64,000 nt of DNA from Mitsuaria sp. 7 (GTDB lineage Bacteria > Pseudomonadota > Gammaproteobacteria > Burkholderiales > Burkholderiaceae_C): positions 62,001 to 126,000 of the forward strand of contig NZ_CP011514.1 of the NCBI RefSeq assembly GCF_001653795.1, in the 5' to 3' direction. The translations under genes were made by a program, and so were the position numbers. The notes under the pieces are model-generated. The model saw only the letters and a list, made by a program, of their open reading frames with translations, searched no databases and was not told where the DNA came from. This document shows, one piece after another, positions 1 to 8,889 of this stretch. Numbering within the stretch: position 1 is the first letter of the stretch; each line of letters begins with the position of its first letter.

Positions 1-175
1 CGTGCCCGAAGAGATCAAGGACCGCATCTTCTTTCCGCTGGTTTCAGGGAGGGATGGCGGTTCGGGTCTCGGGCTGACGCTGGCGCAGACGATCGCCCAA
101 CAGCACCAGGGGATGATCGATTGCGACAGCCAGCCGGGTCGGACCGATTTCCGAATCACCCTGCCTTTGCCTTGA
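1..175 (+). CDS. glnL: Nitrogen regulation sensor kinase NtrB, C-terminal fragment
   Basis: The last 57 codons of a histidine kinase, cut by the window edge. The visible part is the end of the GHKL ATPase domain, with the G2-type box GSGLGLTLAQTIAQQHQG, and it ends in RITLPLP before TGA. Identity as NtrB (GlnL) is inferred from this tail plus the ntrC gene that starts 42 bases downstream on the same strand. NtrB phosphorylates and dephosphorylates NtrC in response to the PII signal of nitrogen status. Only the catalytic tail is visible, so the sensor part cannot be assessed. Confidence 0.85.
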   Translation, partial: VPEEIKDRIFFPLVSGRDGGSGLGLTLAQTIAQQHQGMIDCDSQPGRTDFRITLPLP

Positions 176-217
176 GCCGCGGCCACAAGCCGACAACGAG
201 GGAAAGGGGAGCCATAG

Positions 218-1708
218 ATGAAGTCGATCTGGATTGTTGACGACGACCATTCCATCCGTTTTGTTCTCGAGAAGGCGTTGACGCGCGAGGGGCTGCCGGT
301 GCGCAGCTTCAGCCAGACCCGCGAGGTGCTGGCCGCGCTGGAGGAGGACACGCCGCAGGTGCTGGTGTCGGACATCCGCATGCCGGGCGGCTCGGGCCTG
401 GAGCTGCTGAGCACGATCAAGAAGCAGCTGCCGGGGCTGCCGGTGATCATCATGACGGCCTACTCGGACCTGGACAGCGCGGTGAGCGCGTTCCAGGGCG
501 GGGCCTTCGAATACCTGCCCAAGCCTTTCGACCTGCCGCGCGCGGTGGAGCTGATCCGGCGCGCTCAGGAAGAGAGCCAGCGCGAGGCCGTCGGTGCGCA
601 CGAGACGGTGCAGATGCCCGAGATGCTGGGCCAGGCGCCGGCGATGCAGGACGTGTTCCGCGCGATCGGCCGGCTGAGCCAGAGCCACGTGACGGTGCTG
701 ATCACCGGCGAGTCGGGCTCGGGCAAGGAACTGGTGGCGCGGGCGCTGCACAAGCACAGCCCGCGCGCGGAGGGACCGTTCGTCGCGATCAACACGGCGG
801 CGATCCCGAAGGACCTGCTGGAGTCGGAGCTGTTCGGCCACGAGCGCGGCGCGTTCACCGGTGCTCAGGCGACGCGGCGCGGCCGCTTCGAGCAGGCCGA
901 GGGCGGCACGCTGTTCCTGGACGAGATCGGCGACATGCCGCTGGACCTGCAGACGCGCCTGCTGCGCGTGCTGTCGGACGGCCAGTTCTATCGCGTCGGC
1001 GGGCACAGCCCGCAGAAGGCGAACGTGCGCGTGGTCGCGGCGACGCATCAGAACCTCGAGACGCTGGTCAAGGAAGGCCGCTTCCGCGAGGACCTGTTCC
1101 ACCGCCTGAACGTGATCCGGCTGAGACTGCCGCCGCTGCGCGAGCGCCGCGAGGACGTGCCGCTGCTGGCGCGCTACTTCCTGCAGCGCAGCGCGGGCGA
1201 GCTCGGCGGGGAGCCGAAACGCCTGTCGGAAGCGGCGCTGCAGCGGCTGGTGAACTTCGACTTCCCCGGCAACGTGCGGCAGCTGGAGAACATCTGCCAC
1301 TGGCTGAGCGTGATGGCGCCCAGCCTGGTGGTCGAAGCCAAGGACCTGCCGCAGGAGCTGCTGACGCAGCCGGGCGCATCGGTGATCTCCGCGACGATGT
1401 CGTCGGACGTGATGCCGTTGGCGAGCGGGCTGACGAGTTCGGCGTCGACGAGCTCGATGCCGCTGCCGGCGGTGCCGATTCCGCCGTCCCCGGACGCGTG
1501 GGTGGCGGAGATGGCGCGCGAGGCCAGACGCCTGCTCGCGGCCGGCGAGCCCAACGTGTGGGACGTGCTGACGCGCCGCTTCGAGGCCAGCCTGATCCTG
1601 ACCGCGCTGGACCTCACGCGAGGCCGCCGCATCGAGGCCGCGCAGAAGCTCGGCATCGGTCGCAACACGATCACGCGGAAGATCCAGGAGCTCAACCTCG
1701 ACGCCTAA
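218..1708 (+). CDS. glnG: Nitrogen regulator NtrC, sigma-54 activator
   Basis: A 496-residue protein with the full NtrC architecture. The receiver domain has Asp52 in SDIRMPG as phospho-acceptor and Lys102 in PKPFD. The AAA+ domain has Walker A GESGSGKE at 164-171, the sigma-54 contact loop GAFTGA at 211-216 and Walker [10 protein letters not shown] at 231-239. A Fis-type helix-turn-helix at the end reads [20 protein letters not shown]. It activates sigma-54 promoters of nitrogen-assimilation genes when phosphorylated by NtrB, whose gene lies directly upstream. Start ATG follows GGAAAGGGGAGCC. The length is normal for NtrC. Two perfect hairpins follow the stop codon. Confidence 0.96.
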   Translation: MKSIWIVDDDHSIRFVLEKALTREGLPVRSFSQTREVLAALEEDTPQVLVSDIRMPGGSGLELLSTIKKQLPGLPVIIMTAYSDLDSAVSAFQGGAFEYLPKPFDLPRAVELIRRAQEESQREAVGAHETVQMPEMLGQAPAMQDVFRAIGRLSQSHVTVLITGESGSGKELVARALHKHSPRAEGPFVAINTAAIPKDLLESELFGHERGAFTGAQATRRGRFEQAEGGTLFLDEIGDMPLDLQTRLLRVLSDGQFYRVGGHSPQKANVRVVAATHQNLETLVKEGRFREDLFHRLNVIRLRLPPLRERREDVPLLARYFLQRSAGELGGEPKRLSEAALQRLVNFDFPGNVRQLENICHWLSVMAPSLVVEAKDLPQELLTQPGASVISATMSSDVMPLASGLTSSASTSSMPLPAVPIPPSPDAWVAEMAREARRLLAAGEPNVWDVLTRRFEASLILTALDLTRGRRIEAAQKLGIGRNTITRKIQELNLDA

Positions 1709-1710
1709 GT

Positions 1711-1766
1711 GTCATTGCGCTCAGGCGCAATGACGAAACACGAACGGCGGCCTCATGGCCGCCGTT
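1711..1766. terminator. Two tandem perfect hairpins between convergent genes
   Basis: Hairpin 1: arms GTCATTGCGC (1711-1720) and GCGCAATGAC (1725-1734), loop TCAG. Hairpin 2: arms AACGGCGGCC (1743-1752) and GGCCGCCGTT (1757-1766), loop TCAT. Both have ten perfect base pairs and sit between the ntrC stop and the end of the convergent RES gene, so they can stop transcription from both sides. The second is followed by only a short T run (TTTCGC). Confidence 0.8.
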
Positions 1767-1809
1767 TCGCTTGCGCTGCGTAGGCGTGACCGGCGCACAC
1801 AGGCAACCG

Positions 1810-2460
1810 TCAAAGCGTCGCGATGCCCAGGCTGGAAATCAGTTCGAGCGTGCTCGATCGCAATCGCCCTGCAGCACCCAACGACGCGTCGTCGATGATC
1901 TCGAAAGGCGGTTGTGGCAAGCGTTGTTCGATCAACATCAAGCACCGGCCCGCATCGTTGCGACGCGACGTGTAGCCGATGGCTTGAGCGGTGACGCGCT
2001 GTTCCAGCGCCGCGCGCGCCCAGGCACGTGTGAGGTGGTGATCCGCAGGCAACGCTTCGATGAGTTGCCCGCGGCTCAGGCCCAACCTCGGCAGGTCGTG
2101 GCTGTGGAAGCTCACGTACTGGATCGAACCATGCATGCGCAGTTTGGCAACGCGGTAGTTCTTCAACAGCGTGAGATCGAAGAATGATGGGCGGTCCAGG
2201 TCGATGTCGTGCAGCACGGACTCCAGCAACGCGCAGTCGAGCGAGCTGGCAGCGTAGTAGGTGTGGGCCTCAGCGCCCGACAACTGGATCGGCGCAAAGC
2301 GGGATCGCCCCCAACCGAGGTTGAAGCTGAGGGGCCCCATGCCCGCGCTGCGGCCGGTCACCGCATAGATGCGGTACCAGTGATCGACGTCGTCGAGGTG
2401 CAGCGTCCTGACCGTGAAGCGTTCATCTGACCCAGGCGCCCGGAGGGCGCCTGAGCTCAT
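1810..2460 (-). CDS. RES-domain protein, probable NAD+-consuming toxin
   Basis: A 216-residue protein with the RES-domain pattern: Arg30 in WYRIY, GWGRSRF near 49-55, a YYAASSLDCALLE block ending at Glu80, and Ser165 in IGYTSRRND. Arg, Glu and Ser give the family its name. Characterised RES toxins (MbcT, ParT type) degrade NAD+ by phosphorolysis or modify host enzymes by ADP-ribosylation, and are held in check by an upstream-encoded antitoxin. The ATG overlaps the stop codon of the upstream gene as ATGA, so the two are translationally coupled in antitoxin-toxin order. An in-frame start farther upstream would lie inside the partner gene and is not needed. Toxic activity is inferred from the family. 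Confidence 0.8.
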   Translation of the reverse strand: MSSGALRAPGSDERFTVRTLHLDDVDHWYRIYAVTGRSAGMGPLSFNLGWGRSRFAPIQLSGAEAHTYYAASSLDCALLESVLHDIDLDRPSFFDLTLLKNYRVAKLRMHGSIQYVSFHSHDLPRLGLSRGQLIEALPADHHLTRAWARAALEQRVTAQAIGYTSRRNDAGRCLMLIEQRLPQPPFEIIDDASLGAAGRLRSSTLELISSLGIATL

Positions 2461-3086
2461 CCCGCGTAGCTCTCGGTGCGTTGCCGGATCGCATCGATCA
2501 AGCGGGCTTCGTCGCCGAGGCAATCCTTCGGCGGCATTGAGCGCCGACGGTTGGCCGGGCCGCTGGCCAACCATCCATTGGGAAAGTGAAACCAGGCGAC
2601 GAGGACCCAGGGGTCAGGCAATTCTCCAAAGGCCTCAAGAGCCTTCTTGATGATCGGCAGCGGTTGCATGGCGGAATCGAATTGATAGGCGGGGAAAAGA
2701 TCCCGACCGTCAGACGCTCGCACCGAGAACACTCGGCCACGCCGCTTCCAGTCGGCCACGATCCGCGGATGGCCGCCGTGTCGCGATTGGATATCCGCAG
2801 CCGTCAACCATTCCGTGGTGGCCATCAGCGTATCGATCGTCCTGAAGCGTTCATATCGCTCACGTACGAGTTCCGTGGGCGGCGTAGCAGCTTCAATCAG
2901 GAAGGACGCCAACTTGTCTGAGTCAATCGCGAGCTTTTCACCCAAGACGTTGAGGGCCTTGCTCAACGCGTCGCCCACCGAGGCGAGTACGGCGGGTGTG
3001 ACGGACGCCGGAACATCGAACAGCACCGGCTTGGCCCCTTTGGGCAGGGATCCGAGCTTGTCTTCCGCGATCAATGCAAGTTTCAT
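2457..3086 (-). CDS. Putative antitoxin partner of RES protein
   Basis: A 209-residue protein. The ATG at 3086 has GAGG seven bases upstream. An in-frame TTG two codons earlier is possible but less likely. The middle (about 90-135) looks like a small DNA-binding segment (WLTAADIQSRHGGHPRIVADW). The C-terminal 70 residues (FPAYQFD, PWVLVAWFHFPNGWL, then an acidic helix) resemble the toxin-binding region of Xre/MbcA/ParS-type antitoxins: a short helical domain with a WL motif before the last helix. The N-terminal 80 residues are of a type I cannot assign. The role as antitoxin comes mainly from position: upstream of, and overlapping, the RES gene. It is longer than typical Xre-type antitoxins (about 130-160 residues). 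Confidence 0.6.
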   Translation of the reverse strand: MKLALIAEDKLGSLPKGAKPVLFDVPASVTPAVLASVGDALSKALNVLGEKLAIDSDKLASFLIEAATPPTELVRERYERFRTIDTLMATTEWLTAADIQSRHGGHPRIVADWKRRGRVFSVRASDGRDLFPAYQFDSAMQPLPIIKKALEAFGELPDPWVLVAWFHFPNGWLASGPANRRRSMPPKDCLGDEARLIDAIRQRTESYAG

Positions 3087-3262
3087 GTTCAAACCTCATC
3101 TGCCACATCTGCTGCAACTCGTTCTCAGTATGTCAGACGTGGCAAGCGATCAAAACTTTACGTCCTGCGTCCTTCCGGCTACTCCACGCGCGCTGATCCC
3201 CAGGTCGCGATCAGCGGATCCGTGTCCGAGCCGACCTGACACGCGATGAGTTCGAGCACCTT

Positions 3263-4258
3263 CTAGCGATCCAGCCAGATCCCCAGGCCCTGGGCGTTGA
3301 GTTCCACATCCATGGCCAGCAGCGCCGCCACGCGCGTGGGCGGCATGCGCTCGCCGGAATGCGCGATCGCGCGGCGCTGGTACAGCGCGAGCAGCTCGCG
3401 CTTGAGCGCGACATGCCGATCCGGCGCGTCCTTCAGCCGCAGCGCGATCACTTCCATCTCGTCGATCTGCGCGACCAGCAGCGCGGCGAGTCGCTCGACA
3501 TCCGCCGCGTCGCGACCCACGACGCTGTAATGCGTCAGGTACATGCGCGAAGGCCGCGTCGCCATCATCCGCGCGATGGAAGCGCGCAGCGCGTCCGGTT
3601 CGAATTGCACCGGAGTGCTCGTCGGCATGATCCAGGCGCCGCGCTCGGGATCGTCGAACTCGCGATACGACAGCCCGAAGGTGTCCCCGGTAAACCAGCC
3701 GCCGCTGGTCTCGTCCCATACGCAGTGGTGATGGCGCGCGTGCCCCGGCGTGTCGATCAGCCGCAGCGCGCGTCCGCCCACGGCGACGCGCTGCTCGTCG
3801 CTGCTCGCCTGCGTGCGCGACTCCGGAACGCCCACCAGTTCGCCGTAGGAGCGGCGCATCTCCGCCTCCCCGTAGACCGCGAGCGCACCAGCCCACAGCG
3901 CCGACGGATCGACCATGTGCCGCAGTCCGCGCGGATGCACCAGCAAGGTCGCCGAGGGCAGCTCCGCCATCAGCGGACCGACGCCGCCTGCATGGTCCAG
4001 GTGCACGTGCGTGGGGATCACCCAGTCCACCGCGTCGCGCGGAATGCCGAGCGCTTCCAGCGCGCCGAGCAGCCGCGGCAGCGCCAGCCGCGTGCCGGTG
4101 TCGATGAAGGCCGCGCGGCCGCCGTCGACGATCAGGAAGGCCGCATCGAAATGGTCGCGCTGGAAGGCCGTGTCGATGGCGAAGACGCCGGGAACGAGCG
4201 GTTCCAGATACGCCGGCAGCGATGCCGGGGCCGGGGGCAGGGCGGTGGTGGCGCTCAC
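3263..4258 (-). CDS. MBL-fold metallo-hydrolase
   Basis: A 331-residue metallo-beta-lactamase-fold protein. The metal-binding signature THVHLDH gives His84, His86, Asp88 and His89. [10 protein letters not shown] supplies the next histidine, and FTGDTFGL supplies the bridging aspartate. Start is GTG with GGAG seven bases upstream. The last about 100 residues are helical, as in the glyoxalase II-like and flavodiiron-like hydrolases that carry a C-terminal helical extension. The substrate cannot be read from the sequence. It is divergent from the deformylase gene with 55 bases between starts, which must hold both promoters. Confidence 0.85.
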   Translation of the reverse strand: MSATTALPPAPASLPAYLEPLVPGVFAIDTAFQRDHFDAAFLIVDGGRAAFIDTGTRLALPRLLGALEALGIPRDAVDWVIPTHVHLDHAGGVGPLMAELPSATLLVHPRGLRHMVDPSALWAGALAVYGEAEMRRSYGELVGVPESRTQASSDEQRVAVGGRALRLIDTPGHARHHHCVWDETSGGWFTGDTFGLSYREFDDPERGAWIMPTSTPVQFEPDALRASIARMMATRPSRMYLTHYSVVGRDAADVERLAALLVAQIDEMEVIALRLKDAPDRHVALKRELLALYQRRAIAHSGERMPPTRVAALLAMDVELNAQGLGIWLDR

Positions 4259-4313
4259 GGGCAGTCTCCGGGTCGGGTTCTTAGAATGGGGTTCAGATTA
4301 CAAGGACCTCGCC

Positions 4314-4850
4314 ATGGCCGTTAGAGAAATCCTGAAGATGGGCGATCCGCGCCTGCTGCGTCACGCCAAGCCGGTGGAGGACTTCGACACGCCGGCGCTG
4401 AAGCAGCTGCTCGAGGACATGTTCGACACGATGAAGGCCGCCAACGGCGCCGGTCTGGCCGCGCCGCAGATCGGCGTGGACCTGCAGGTCGTCGTGTTCG
4501 GCTTCCAGAGCAACGAGCGTTACCCCGAGGCGCCGCCGGTGCCGATGACGGTGCTGATCAATCCGACCATCGAGTCGCTGTCCGACGAGACGGAAGACGG
4601 TTGGGAAGGCTGCCTGTCGGTGCCAGGGCTGCGCGGCGTGGTGCCGCGGATGAGCCGCGTGCGCTATCGCGGCTTCGACGCCTTCGGCGCCCTGATCGAC
4701 CGCGAGGCCGAAGGCTTCCACGCCCGCGTCGTGCAGCACGAGTGCGATCACCTGGTCGGCATGCTGTATCCGATGCGGATCAAGGACTTCAGCCGCTTCG
4801 GTTTTACCGAGATCCTGTTCCCGGGCCTGGATCCGAACACGGACGATTGA
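4314..4850 (+). CDS. def: Peptide deformylase
   Basis: A 178-residue enzyme that removes the formyl group from the N-terminal methionine of new proteins in the cytoplasm. All three family motifs are present: GAGLAAPQ (45-52), EGCLSVPG with metal ligand Cys100, and HECDH with His143, Glu144 and His147. ATG has AAGGA eight bases upstream. It is not next to fmt, its usual partner, so it may be a second deformylase of the genome (inference). An imperfect GC-rich hairpin (CCTGGCGCACC ... GGTGCCAGG, 4862-4892) follows the stop. Confidence 0.95.
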   Translation: MAVREILKMGDPRLLRHAKPVEDFDTPALKQLLEDMFDTMKAANGAGLAAPQIGVDLQVVVFGFQSNERYPEAPPVPMTVLINPTIESLSDETEDGWEGCLSVPGLRGVVPRMSRVRYRGFDAFGALIDREAEGFHARVVQHECDHLVGMLYPMRIKDFSRFGFTEILFPGLDPNTDD

Positions 4851-5054
4851 CGATCGCCATACCTGGCGCACCGGGCGCGCCGGGGTGCCAGGGCTTGTTG
4901 ACCAGGCGGCGCGCGATACGGCGTGCGCTTGACCTCCGCGCAACAGGGCGTCAAGTTGTAAGCAGGCGTGCACCGACACGTCGCCGATGCGTTAAGAAAC
5001 GATCGCGGGGAACCGCGTCCGCATTCCTCCGGATTCCGGTGGAGGCTCAAGGCC

Positions 5055-7175
5055 ATGACTGACTCGATGACCCGCTCGCTGAATCGTTCGCCAGATCGTT
5101 CGTCGCCCCGACGGCACGCCGCCGGGCGAGCCCGTGTGCAGGATCGCGGGTCGCTGTCCCGGTGGTGGGTCGCGACCTCCCTGGTGCTGGTCGCGCTGGT
5201 GGCCCTGCTGGCGCACGGTCCGGCGATGGCGGATGCGCCGTCGCGCGCGGGGCGGCTGGCCGACCTGGCCGGGTCCGTCTGGCTGTACGACGCCGATGAG
5301 CGCGAGTGGGTGCAGATGCACCGCAACCAGAGCGTGGGCGAGGGCGATCGCCTGCGCTCCGACGACGGCAGCGGCGCCACGATCACCATCGGTACGTCGA
5401 CGCTGTGGATCGACCAGCGCAGCGAGATCGAATTCAACGCCCTCGCGGACAACCGCATCGCGGTCCAGATCGTGAAGGGCGCCGTGGGCCTGCGCGTGCG
5501 CGGCCAGGAGTCGGCCGACGAATGGACGGTGCGCACGCTGGAGGGCCGCTTCGGCTTCGAGCGCGAGGGCCTGTACCGCGTGACGCAACTCGACCGCGGC
5601 AGCGAGGCGCAGGCCTGGCAGGGCAAGCTGCGTTTCGACTCGCGCGCGACCGACGCGCAGCCGGTCTGGCTGGGCACCAACGAGCAGGCTGAGTTCTGGT
5701 GGGACAACGGCCCGCGCACCGAGCGCCAGCCGCTGCAGCAGGACGGCTTCGCGCGACTGATGCTGGAAGACAGCCGCGACGCGGTGCAGCCGCTGGTCGG
5801 CAGCGGCACGAGCGTGCCTTACGTGTCGCCGGAGATGACCGGGGCTGAAGATCTCGCCCGCTACGGCGCGTGGGAGCAGAGCTCGGACTACGGCGCCGTG
5901 TGGGTGCCGCAGGTCGTTGTCGCCGACTGGGCGCCGTACCGCTACGGCCGCTGGATGTGGAGCGCGCGCTGGGGCTACACCTGGGTGGACGACATGCCCT
6001 GGGGCTTCGCCCCGTTCCATTACGGGCGCTGGGCCTACTACCGTGAACGCTGGTGCTGGGTGCCGGGGCCGTATGTGCGCCGTCCCGCGTATGCGCCGGC
6101 GCTGGTGGGCGGCGTCGGGCCGGGCATCTCCATCGGCGTCGTCGTGGGCGGAGGCCGGCGTCCGCCGCCGCCGCGCTACGGCAGCTGGGTGCCGCTGGCG
6201 CCGCGCGAGGCGTGGACCCCGGGCTTCCGCTACAGCCAGGCCTACTGGCGCCGAGTGAATCCGGATGCCAATCCGGCCACCGTGGTGCGGCCGGGCCAGC
6301 GTCCGCCGACCTACCGGAACGAGCGCGACCATGGCGCGCTGTACACGCAGCGGCCTGTCTCGGCGCCGCTGCCGGTGACCGCGCTGCAGCCGCAGCGCTC
6401 GTGGCCGCCGCGTCCGATCGGGCAGGCCGATGGCCGCCCGGATGGCCGCCCGGACGGGCGTCCTGATGCAGGTCGTCCGTTCGTGGATCGCAATCACGAT
6501 GGGCGCCCGGATGGCCCCGGCACCGGCCCGAACAACGGTCCGAACAACGGACCCAATGACGGTCGCAACGGTGGCCGGAACGATGGGCGCAATGACGGCC
6601 GGAACGATGGGCGGCCCTTCATTGACCGCAATGGCGATGGTCGTCCGGACAGTCCGAGTGACGCGCGCCCCGGCGAGAGCCGTCCGGTGCGTGGCGTGAT
6701 CCGCCCCGAGCCCGACATCGCGACGGTGAGACCGCAGGTGCCGCAAACGCAGCAGACACCGACCGCGCCGCCGGCGCAGACGGTGGTGCCGCAGCGCGGT
6801 CCGGACGTGCAACGTCCGTCGGAGCGTCGTGAAGGCGATCGCAACGAGTGGCGCCATCGCGGCCCCGATCGCGTGGAGCAGCCGCGCGTCGAGCAACCCC
6901 GCGTTGAACAGCCGCGCTTCGAGCAGCCTCGTGCGGAACAACCTCGTTTCGAGCGCCCGCAGCAGCCGCGGTTCGAGCAGCCGCGCGTGGAGCAGCCCCG
7001 GGTGGAACAGCCGCGCGTCGAAGCCCCGCGTCCGATGCCGCAACCGCAGCAGCAGCCGCGTGTCGAGGCGCCTCGTCCGGCGCCGCGCGCTGAACCGCCC
7101 CGCGCTGCCGAGCCTCCTCGTGCGGTGGACCCGCCGCGTCGCAACGACGGCCCTGGCCGTCAGATGGAACGCTGA
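5055..7175 (+). CDS. Large FecR-domain (DUF6600-like) envelope protein with C-terminal repeats
   Basis: A 706-residue protein. ATG is nine bases after GGAGG. A basic N-terminus is followed by one hydrophobic segment (WWVATSLVLVALVALLAHGPAMA, about residues 36-58) acting as signal peptide or anchor, so the rest is predicted to be periplasmic. Next comes a FecR-type domain (about 65-200, with SVGEGDRLRSDDGS and TLEGRFGFEREGLYRV), then a Trp/Tyr-rich block (about 275-400, YGAWEQSSDYGAVWVP) typical of DUF6600 proteins. The last 300 residues are low-complexity: DGRPD and NDGR repeats, two DxNxDGxxD motifs starting at Asp478 and Asp524, and about eleven EQPR-type pentapeptides. Function is unknown. 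A hairpin follows the gene. Confidence 0.8.
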   Translation: MTDSMTRSLNRSPDRSSPRRHAAGRARVQDRGSLSRWWVATSLVLVALVALLAHGPAMADAPSRAGRLADLAGSVWLYDADEREWVQMHRNQSVGEGDRLRSDDGSGATITIGTSTLWIDQRSEIEFNALADNRIAVQIVKGAVGLRVRGQESADEWTVRTLEGRFGFEREGLYRVTQLDRGSEAQAWQGKLRFDSRATDAQPVWLGTNEQAEFWWDNGPRTERQPLQQDGFARLMLEDSRDAVQPLVGSGTSVPYVSPEMTGAEDLARYGAWEQSSDYGAVWVPQVVVADWAPYRYGRWMWSARWGYTWVDDMPWGFAPFHYGRWAYYRERWCWVPGPYVRRPAYAPALVGGVGPGISIGVVVGGGRRPPPPRYGSWVPLAPREAWTPGFRYSQAYWRRVNPDANPATVVRPGQRPPTYRNERDHGALYTQRPVSAPLPVTALQPQRSWPPRPIGQADGRPDGRPDGRPDAGRPFVDRNHDGRPDGPGTGPNNGPNNGPNDGRNGGRNDGRNDGRNDGRPFIDRNGDGRPDSPSDARPGESRPVRGVIRPEPDIATVRPQVPQTQQTPTAPPAQTVVPQRGPDVQRPSERREGDRNEWRHRGPDRVEQPRVEQPRVEQPRFEQPRAEQPRFERPQQPRFEQPRVEQPRVEQPRVEAPRPMPQPQQQPRVEAPRPAPRAEPPRAAEPPRAVDPPRRNDGPGRQMER
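6429..6632 (+). repeat. In-frame Asp/Gly/Arg repeat tract with two calcium-loop-like motifs
   Basis: Inside the FecR-type gene. Near-identical 12-base units (GATGGCCGCCCG and variants) encode DGRP repeats, and a second series encodes NNGP/NDGR. Embedded are DRNHDGRPD (from 6486) and DRNGDGRPD (from 6624), matching the DxNxDGxxD spacing of EF-hand or thrombospondin type-3 loops. Such tracts can expand or contract in frame. Confidence 0.8.
6873..7035 (+). repeat. 15-base in-frame repeat encoding (V/F/A)EQPR units
   Basis: About eleven consecutive units of a roughly 15-base repeat encode VEQPR, FEQPR, AEQPR and VEAPR near the C-terminus of the FecR-type protein, with one irregular unit (FERPQQPR). 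The translated tract is charged and Pro-rich, as in extended periplasmic spacers. Confidence 0.85.
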
Positions 7176-7183
7176 ACGAAAGA

Positions 7184-7203
7184 CGAGGGGCCCGAGCCCC
7201 TCG
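7184..7203. terminator. Hairpin between convergent genes
   Basis: Perfect 8-bp arms CGAGGGGC (7184-7191) and GCCCCTCG (7196-7203), loop CCGA. It lies between the FecR-type gene and the stop of the convergent dehydrogenase gene, so it can serve both. Confidence 0.65.
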
Positions 7204-7205
7204 AT

Positions 7206-8123
7206 CTATTTCTGGAGCGCGGCCAGCACGTTGCGCGCCGCGGCCAGCCCCATCTTCACGTAGGCATCGGCAGTCACGCCGCCGATGTGCGGACTGAGCA
7301 GGATGCGCGGTTCGTGGATGAACGGATGGTCCACCGGCATCGGCTCGATCGCGAAGCTGTCGAGGCCAGCGCCGGCCACCTGTCCGTTGCGCACGGCCTC
7401 GAGCAGTGCGGCCTCATCGATCAAACCGCCCCGTGCAGTGTTGACGACGATCACACCGCGCTTGCACGCCGCGAGCGTATCGGCGCCCAGCAGCCCCGCG
7501 TTGTCCGCCGTCAGCGGGCAGTGCAGCGAGATCACATCGGACTCGCGCCAGAGCTGATCCAACGCGACGCGCTCGATGAACGCGGGCAGGTCCTTCGCGA
7601 ACGGATCGGAGCCGATCACGCGCATGCCCATCGCATCAGCCATCCGCGCGAAGCGTTGGCCGATCGCGCCGAGGCCGACGAGCCCCACCGTGCGGCCCTC
7701 CAGCTCGATGCTCTTGTGCGTCGCCTTGTCCCAATGCCCGTCGCGCATGCGCGCGTCGAGCGCGACGACCGATTTCGCGCAGGCCAGCAGCAGCGCCATC
7801 GCCTGCTCGGCGACCGCGGCCGCATTGGCGCCGACGGCGGCCACGACCTGGATGCCGCGCGCCGCCGCGGCGACCTTGTCGATGGTGTCGGTGCCGCTGC
7901 CGTGTTTGGAGATCACTTTCAACGCGGGCGCCGCCTCGATCGCCGCGGCCCCCACCTTGCTGTAGCGCACGATGATCGCCGTCGGATTGCGCGCGCGGCA
8001 GAGGTCGACGATGTCGTCCTCGCTGGGCGTCCTGCCGGCGTAGATCACCTCGAAGTCCGACAGCAGCGCGAGCGCCTGCGGCGCCAGGTCCGCGCCGGTG
8101 ACCAGCAGCACGGGACGGGTCAC
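7206..8123 (-). CDS. D-isomer-specific 2-hydroxyacid dehydrogenase
   Basis: A 305-residue NAD(P)-dependent oxidoreductase interconverting a 2-oxoacid and a D-2-hydroxyacid. The Rossmann motif GLGAIG is at 150-155. The catalytic Arg sits in NTARGGLID, the Glu in AIEPMP and the His in LSPHIGG, in the order usual for the family. Start is GTG, overlapping the stop of the upstream RraA-like gene as GTGA, so the two are coupled. It is the last gene of a three-gene operon with a Bug receptor and an RraA/aldolase-like enzyme, which suggests a role in using an imported hydroxy- or dicarboxylic acid. The exact substrate is unknown. Confidence 0.88.
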   Translation of the reverse strand: MTRPVLLVTGADLAPQALALLSDFEVIYAGRTPSEDDIVDLCRARNPTAIIVRYSKVGAAAIEAAPALKVISKHGSGTDTIDKVAAAARGIQVVAAVGANAAAVAEQAMALLLACAKSVVALDARMRDGHWDKATHKSIELEGRTVGLVGLGAIGQRFARMADAMGMRVIGSDPFAKDLPAFIERVALDQLWRESDVISLHCPLTADNAGLLGADTLAACKRGVIVVNTARGGLIDEAALLEAVRNGQVAGAGLDSFAIEPMPVDHPFIHEPRILLSPHIGGVTADAYVKMGLAAARNVLAALQK

Positions 8124-8878
8124 AGCGTCTCTCCGTCCTTGATCACGCCGGCGGCGCGCAACGCGCCGTCGAGCCAGGCCGGACGCAGCGCCTTCCGGTC
8201 GCGGATGCCGGCGATGCGGGCCGTCTCCGCGGCGACCTTCTCTTCAGCAAGCGGCAGCAGCGACGCGGCCTTCGCGCGCTCGACCACGGTCACGCCGTCG
8301 GCGTCGCCGACGATCAGATCGCCCGGATGCACCGTCACACCGCCGATCGAGACCGGATGGTTCAAGCGGCCCGAGATCGACTTCGTCGGCCCGTTCGGAT
8401 TCAAACCCGCGGCGAACATCGGGAAGCCCAGCGCGCGGATCGCCTCGCTGTCGCGCACGGCGCCGTCGATCACGACGGCCGCGATGCCCAGCGCCACGCA
8501 CTGCTGCGACATGATCTCGCCCATCAGCGCGCTCGAGAGGTCGCCCTTGCCGTCGACGACGAGGACGTCGCCCGGCCTGGCCAGCGCCATCGCGGCGTGG
8601 ATCATCAGGTTGTCGCCCGGCCGCACCTCGACGGTGATGGCGGTGCCCGCGAAGCGCATGGCCGGGGACAGCCCCTGGATGCGCCCGTGCAGCGCGCCGC
8701 GACGGCCGGCGACGTCGGCCAGGATGGAGGACGGATACGCGGCGGCGCGCGCCACCACGTCCTCGGGCGTGCGTTCGATGTCCCGGATCACGTCGGGCAG
8801 GGGAGCGGCCTTCTCGTCGGCCTTCTCGTCGGTCTTCATGCCGGCCTTCGCGTGCGGCAATGCAGCGGCTGAACTCAT
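8120..8878 (-). CDS. RraA-family / HMG-aldolase-like protein
   Basis: A 252-residue protein of the RraA fold, which includes 4-hydroxy-4-methyl-2-oxoglutarate / 4-carboxy-4-hydroxy-2-oxoadipate aldolases, oxaloacetate decarboxylases and the RNase E inhibitor RraA. Visible family features are PGDNLMIHAAM, ARPGDVLVVDGKGD, the VVIDGAVRDSEAI stretch (conserved Arg-Asp) and the GDADGVTVV region near the end. ATG follows AAGGAG. The first about 30 residues are Lys/Glu/Asp-rich and poorly conserved in type. In this catabolic context an aldolase or decarboxylase role is more likely than RNase regulation (inference). Confidence 0.82.
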   Translation of the reverse strand: MSSAAALPHAKAGMKTDEKADEKAAPLPDVIRDIERTPEDVVARAAAYPSSILADVAGRRGALHGRIQGLSPAMRFAGTAITVEVRPGDNLMIHAAMALARPGDVLVVDGKGDLSSALMGEIMSQQCVALGIAAVVIDGAVRDSEAIRALGFPMFAAGLNPNGPTKSISGRLNHPVSIGGVTVHPGDLIVGDADGVTVVERAKAASLLPLAEEKVAAETARIAGIRDRKALRPAWLDGALRAAGVIKDGETL

Positions 8879-8889
8879 GGCGTACTCCT

